8,523 nt of DNA from an uncultured Collinsella sp. (lineage in GTDB: Bacteria; Actinomycetota; Coriobacteriia; Coriobacteriales; Coriobacteriaceae), in the NCBI GenBank assembly GCA_900547125.1, contig URFU01000094.1, positions 1-8,523 on the forward strand, in the 5' to 3' direction. A model generated the notes under the pieces. The model did no database searches. It was not told where the DNA came from and saw only the letters and a program-made list of their open reading frames with translations. The stretch's first letter is position 1, and every line of letters starts with the position of its first letter. The position numbers were made by a program, and so were the translations under genes. Below, in pieces: positions 5,424 through 8,523 of this stretch.

Positions 5424-5783
5424 ATGCGTTCGATAATAGGAGGCATGGAATATCGACAGACAGATGGTAAAACTCGACGCGTGCACAAGCAGTATGTGGA
5501 CGTCGTGGCCCGCATCCTCGCGGGCGGACAAGTCGTGCCGGTTACCGTCTGCTGGGTCGACGGTCGCTGTTTTACGATCGACGAGATTGTCTCATCCACC
5601 GGTTTTGGCCTAACGGTTCACGGCATTCGTACGGCAACGTATAAGGTTCGTTTTGGTGGGCATGCGACCGAACTGTATCTGGAAGAACAGGCGCGCGAGC
5701 GACCGGATGGCTCGCAGGCCCATCTGATGCGTTGGTGGGTGTGGGCATTCGACCGTACGCTCGAGAGTGGGCGCCGCAGGTAA
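5424..5783 (+). CDS. Conserved-looking hypothetical protein, small beta-rich
   Basis: The function is not recognised. The protein has 119 residues from ATG 5424, or 112 from ATG 5445 (MEYRQTDG). AGGAGG ends only 1 nt before ATG 5445, which is too close for normal initiation, while ATG 5424 sits just behind a TACAAT -10 and could be leaderless. The start is unresolved. The middle of the protein, VVPVTVCWVDGRCFTIDEI and YKVRFGGHATELYLEEQ, alternates hydrophobic and polar residues and looks like a small beta-barrel. It resembles short uncharacterised Firmicutes/Coriobacteria proteins that share a W-x-DGR-x-(F/Y)-x-ID motif and an R-x-GG-x-ET strand; this similarity is from memory. A Trp-rich end (MRWWVWAFDRTLE) follows. 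No signal peptide or membrane segment is seen. It precedes the BI-1 gene by 79 nt, which appears to have its own promoter. Confidence 0.7.
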   Translation: MRSIIGGMEYRQTDGKTRRVHKQYVDVVARILAGGQVVPVTVCWVDGRCFTIDEIVSSTGFGLTVHGIRTATYKVRFGGHATELYLEEQARERPDGSQAHLMRWWVWAFDRTLESGRRR

Positions 5784-5801
5784 GAGCGCGCGGCATTCGG
5801 G

Positions 5802-5807
5802 TACAAT
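5802..5807 (+). promoter_or_regulatory. Likely -10 element of the BI-1 family gene
   Basis: TACAAT in the context GGGTACAATGGCAGG lies 55 bp before the BI-1 start. A similar context (GGGGTATCATGGATGG) precedes the TIGR02452 gene. The -35 region is not convincing. Confidence 0.4.
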
Positions 5808-5862
5808 GGCAGGAATCTTGTCACCTACGGCGCTGTCGCGGCGCTTTTGAAAGGACGATATT

Positions 5863-6558
5863 ATGAACGATATCCAGGGTTATCAGAACGGCCCCATTGA
5901 GACCGGCGCAAGCCGTGCCAAGGAGATGTCGCCGCGTGCGTACAACCTTGCCATGTCTGCCCTGATCTTTTTGGGCTTTTGCGCCATGGGTGCCGGTGCT
6001 TACTTTACGAGCACCATGGCGTTTGCCCGCATGATGATGAGCGGCGCCGCCTTGCCGCTGGTCTTTGGCTCGTTTATTTTGACCATCGTCGGCATGGTCA
6101 TGATGTCGGCCGCCGCGGGCAAGCAGTCTGTGGGTCTGTCCCTTGTGGGCTACGTAATCTTTGCGAGTACCTTTGGCCTGACCGCGTCGTTTGGCCTTGC
6201 CAATTACGACCTGCCCACCATCAACACTGCCTTTATCGCCACGGCCGCCATCACCTTTGTCTTTGGTGCGCTGGGCGTGACCTTCCCCAAGTTCTTCCAG
6301 CGTGTGTACGGCATTGGTTTTGGCATCCTGCTTGCCACGATTCTGGTCGAGATCGTGCTGATGTTTATGGGTGTCTCGCAGTCCATCACCGACCTGATCG
6401 TGATCGTGGTGTTCGCTGGCTTTATTGGCTACGACACCTATGTGGCCACGACGGTGCCGCCCACACTGCCCAACGCCGTGCTCATGGCATCCAACCTGTT
6501 CGTGGACATCATCAACGTGTTCCTGCGCATCCTGAACATCCTTGGTCGTCGCGACTAG
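5863..6558 (+). CDS. BI-1 / YccA (TMBIM) family membrane protein
   Basis: This 231-residue protein of the Bax-inhibitor-1 family has seven predicted membrane helices (roughly 28-48, 58-83, 88-110, 120-141, 148-169, 175-193, 205-228). Bacterial members include E. coli YccA, which interacts with FtsH, and B. subtilis YetJ, a pH-sensitive calcium leak channel. The family C-terminus is clear: GFIGYDTY (186-193), then NLFVDIINVFLRILNILG (211-228). Asp191 and Asp215 are 24 residues apart, the same spacing as the pH-sensing Asp171/Asp195 pair of YetJ, so the ion-gating pair is probably retained. The start at 5863 has AAAGGA 8 nt upstream. The soluble N-terminal 25 residues are polar. It is a single-gene unit with its own promoter and terminator. 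No lesion is evident. Confidence 0.88.
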   Translation: MNDIQGYQNGPIETGASRAKEMSPRAYNLAMSALIFLGFCAMGAGAYFTSTMAFARMMMSGAALPLVFGSFILTIVGMVMMSAAAGKQSVGLSLVGYVIFASTFGLTASFGLANYDLPTINTAFIATAAITFVFGALGVTFPKFFQRVYGIGFGILLATILVEIVLMFMGVSQSITDLIVIVVFAGFIGYDTYVATTVPPTLPNAVLMASNLFVDIINVFLRILNILGRRD

Positions 6559-6604
6559 TGCCAAATTGCAGCGGTGCTTGCCGCACGTGTAAATCGATAC
6601 GGAA

Positions 6605-6630
6605 GGCGGTCCTTCGGGGCCGTCTTTTTT
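6605..6630 (+). terminator. Intrinsic terminator with UUCG tetraloop
   Basis: GGCGGTCC (6605-6612) pairs with GGGCCGTC (6617-6624), with two G-T pairs, around a TTCG loop closed by C-G. TTTTTT follows. It ends the BI-1 unit. Confidence 0.92.
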
Positions 6631-6643
6631 GTACACGGCGGGG

Positions 6644-6649
6644 TATCAT
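6644..6649 (+). promoter_or_regulatory. Possible -10 element of the TIGR02452 gene
   Basis: TATCAT lies between the preceding terminator and the ribosome site of the next gene, 47 bp before the start codon. Its GGG-rich context is similar to the -10 before the BI-1 gene. A promoter is required here by the strong terminator upstream, but the exact element is uncertain. Confidence 0.35.
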
Positions 6650-6695
6650 GGATGGAAAAGCCGATAGCGGCAGAGACCGAGAAAGGTGACCACTT

Positions 6696-7838
6696 ATGGC
6701 AGACGTCGACAACAGGAACCGTAACCGCAGACCCAATCGCGCAGGGCAGCCCAATCCCAAGCGCGAGGCCCGTGCCAAGGCCGCCGAGCGTCACGTGGCG
6801 ACTGTGTCCGAAGCGTGCGCCAAGGATATCGAGCGCTCGCTTGCCGGCGTGCGCGAGTTCGATGGCATGCCTGCCGGATTTATCGCGGCGATGAAGGCCA
6901 AGGCCCACGCGGCCGACGCTGCCGAGGAACAGGTTGCCGAGGAGTCTGAGGCCGCCGAGGAGCCCGAGGTCGAGGCCGCTGAGGTTGCATCCGCCGAGAC
7001 CGAGGTTGCGGCCGAGCCTGCACCCGCCGAGGAGGCCACGGAGACCGAGTCCGCGCCTGCCGCCGAAAAGCCCACTCCGGTCCTGCCCGAGGTCACCGTG
7101 CTCGACGCCTCTGCCACACAGGCCATTCTGGATAACGGCCGAGGCTACGCGCAGTTCTGTGACATGGCCGTGCTTGCCTTTGCCTCGTTCACCAACCCGG
7201 GCGGTGGCTACATCCAGGGCTATCTGGGCCAGGAGGCCACGCTCTGTGCCGATTCGTACCTGTACAACGTGCTCGATAAGCAGCGCAAATGGTACGGCGA
7301 GAACCGTCGTCGCAACATCAACTGCGAGCTTTACCGCAACCGTGCGCTGGTGGTGCCTGCGGTGCGCTTCGACCGCAACCACGTGCACGCATACGCCGAC
7401 GTGATCGTTGCCGCCGCGCCCAACGCCAAGCGCGCTCGCCAGGAGTATCGCGTGGGTGACGATGCCCTGCTGGACGCCCTGCGCGATCGCATCCGCTTCG
7501 TGCTTGCCATCTGCGACGAGCTGGGTCGCGAGAAGCTCGTGCTGGGCGCTTGGGGCTGCGACAACAACGGCTTTGATGCCGAGACCGTGGCCGAGCTCTT
7601 CCGTAAGGAGCTCGCGTCGGGCGACTTTAAGGTCAAGCAGGCCTTCTTTGCCGTGCCCTCTACGCGCTGGGACGAGGATTTTGCCAAGTTCGAGCACGTG
7701 CTGGCAAACTTCCCCGAGCGCAACGAGGAGTCCTATGCCCAGGTTGCCGCTCGCGCTGCGGCTGCTCGCGCCGCCGAGCAGGTCCAGGCTGCTGCCGAGG
7801 ACGATGAGGACGAGGACGATTGGCACAAGTACCTGTAA
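6696..7838 (+). CDS. TIGR02452 / microbial PARG-like macrodomain protein with acidic insertion and altered active site
   Basis: This family resembles bacterial poly(ADP-ribose) glycohydrolases, macrodomain-fold enzymes that remove ADP-ribose with the signature GGG-x(6-8)-QEE. The start at 6696 has AAAGGTGA 6 nt upstream. Residues 1-32 are basic and Asn/Arg-rich. Residues about 33-60 (HVATVSEACAKDIERSL) match the family's N-terminal helix. Residues about 72-128 are a low-complexity Glu/Ala/Val/Pro insertion. The catalytic domain then runs from VTVLDASATQAIL (133) through FTNPGGGYIQGYLGQEATL (165-183) and YADVIVAAAPN (233-243) to LVLGAWGC (281-288). An acidic tail ends DDEDEDDWHKYL. The second Glu of QEE, the catalytic residue in characterised PARGs, is Ala181 (GCC). 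The usual glycine after GC in GAWGCG is Asp289. It may be an ADP-ribose reader or an inactive form rather than a hydrolase. Confidence 0.8.
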   Translation: MADVDNRNRNRRPNRAGQPNPKREARAKAAERHVATVSEACAKDIERSLAGVREFDGMPAGFIAAMKAKAHAADAAEEQVAEESEAAEEPEVEAAEVASAETEVAAEPAPAEEATETESAPAAEKPTPVLPEVTVLDASATQAILDNGRGYAQFCDMAVLAFASFTNPGGGYIQGYLGQEATLCADSYLYNVLDKQRKWYGENRRRNINCELYRNRALVVPAVRFDRNHVHAYADVIVAAAPNAKRARQEYRVGDDALLDALRDRIRFVLAICDELGREKLVLGAWGCDNNGFDAETVAELFRKELASGDFKVKQAFFAVPSTRWDEDFAKFEHVLANFPERNEESYAQVAARAAAARAAEQVQAAAEDDEDEDDWHKYL

Positions 7839-7864
7839 TCGGTACGTGCCGACAGATAGGTCGA

Positions 7865-7896
7865 GCCGGCGGGAGGGCTGCTCCCGTCGGCTTTTT
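7865..7896 (+). terminator. Intrinsic terminator after the TIGR02452 gene
   Basis: An 11-bp stem (7865-7875 with 7881-7891, one G-T pair) has the loop GGCTG and is followed by TTTTTA. It lies immediately upstream of the ribosome site of the next gene. Confidence 0.92.
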
Positions 7897-7915
7897 ACTA
7901 AAGGAAGGGCTTACG

Positions 7916-8523
7916 ATGAAAAACGTTCTGTGCTTTGGCGACAGCAATACCTATGGCTATGATCCGGCGGGCATGCGCGATGGCACCGCGGTGCGCTATG
8001 CGCGGGAAGTGCGCTGGTGTGGCGTGGCCCAACGTGACTTAGGCGAGGGCTGGCATGTAATTTAAGAAGGCCTGTACGGCCGCACGACGGTGCGCGACGA
8101 CATGTGCCATCTGGACACCAATCTCAACGGCATCCGCGCGTTGCCGATGCTGCTCGAGTCCCATAAGCCGCTGGACGCGATCGTGATTATGCTGGGCACC
8201 AACGACTGCAAGACGGTCTTTAGCGTGGGGGCTGCCGATATCGCTGACGGTGCCATGGCGCTGATTCGCACCGTCAGCGCGTTTCCCTGGACCGAAGCCG
8301 CGCCCTGCCCGCGTATTCTGCTGATGGCACCTATCAAGATCAAGCCGCAAATCGCCGATGTGTACATGACCGACTTTGACGAGCGCTCTGTCGAGGCCTC
8401 GGAACATTTTGGTGAGTACTACGCGCATGTGGCTGAGCAGTTTGGCTGCGACTTTTTGAATGCCGCCGATTTTGCCGAGCCGGGCGATATCGATTATCTG
8501 CACATGATGCCCGAAAGCCACGA
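7916..8523 (+). pseudogene. SGNH/GDSL-family hydrolase, interrupted by TAA at 8063-8065, 3' end beyond the window
   Basis: SGNH hydrolases are esterases or lipases with a Ser-His-Asp triad; this subgroup resembles arylesterase/TesA-like proteins. The ATG at 7916 follows AAAGGAAGG. Block I is FGDSNTYGY, with nucleophile Ser10. Codon 50 is TAA, just before EGL-x-GRTTV, where the family reads an acidic residue (IEEGLNGRTT); GAA to TAA is a one-base change. The Asn of GLNGRTT is Tyr54 (TAC). Past the stop the same frame is open to the window end and includes LGTNDCK (block III, Asn96) and DYLH (block V, Asp193 and His196). Truncated at codon 49 the product has the Ser but no Asn, Asp or His, so it would be inactive. 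The intact downstream frame suggests a recent break, a base error or read-through. Confidence 0.85.

Noticed and set aside
6555..7826. Minus-strand 423-codon open frame opposite the TIGR02452 gene
   Set aside because: It is a GC-rich antisense shadow with Gly/Leu/His-rich repeats and no family motifs; the plus-strand protein has clear family blocks, a ribosome site and a terminator.
854..8065. Reassignment of TAA to a sense codon, suggested by in-frame TAAs in sepF and the SGNH gene
   Set aside because: TAA is also the natural end of DUF47, the 5424-5783 gene and the TIGR02452 gene, the last followed closely by a terminator. No extended homologous protein follows these stops.

Overview
The window looks like chromosomal DNA of a high-GC actinobacterium of the Coriobacteriia, most probably Collinsella or a close relative. 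This is inferred from GC-rich third positions, an SepF/YggT/DivIVA order typical of Gram-positives, and the style of the DivIVA, SepF and DUF47 proteins. No database search was possible. There are no tRNA, rRNA, CRISPR or insertion-sequence signals.

Layout. (1) Positions 1-2525, plus strand: a cell-division cluster of yggS (5' end outside the window), sepF, yggT and divIVA, closed by a strong terminator. (2) Positions 2543-3163, minus strand: a small nitroreductase with its own terminator, preceded by a leader rich in CTTTGG motifs. (3) Positions 3331-3436: a large hairpin with perfect 22-bp arms. (4) Positions 3443-5183, minus strand: a low-affinity phosphate transport unit, with a PiT permease upstream of its DUF47/PhoU-like partner. 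A perfect 11-bp tandem repeat that resembles a PHO box lies upstream of pit. (5) Positions 5424-6630, plus strand: a small protein of unknown function, then a seven-helix BI-1/YccA membrane protein with a UUCG-loop terminator. (6) Positions 6696-7896, plus strand: a TIGR02452 (microbial PARG/macrodomain-like) protein carrying a long acidic insertion, then a terminator. (7) Position 7916 to the end: an SGNH/GDSL hydrolase that runs off the window.

The most striking property is the number of single-base lesions at positions that are normally invariant. The PLP lysine of YggS is Met. sepF has an in-frame TAA between its membrane helix and its core. yggT has no canonical start codon. The first PiT signature has lost its Asp. 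The TIGR02452 protein lacks the catalytic Glu of its QEE motif. The SGNH gene has an in-frame TAA between its GDS and GTND blocks. Each may be real, but together they suggest gene decay, a hypermutating lineage or base errors in the sequence. A stop-codon reassignment does not fit, because TAA also ends intact genes here. Less easily explained by error is a 15-base motif starting exactly at the TAA inside sepF and again at the TAA before yggT (14 of 15 bases identical, same frame).
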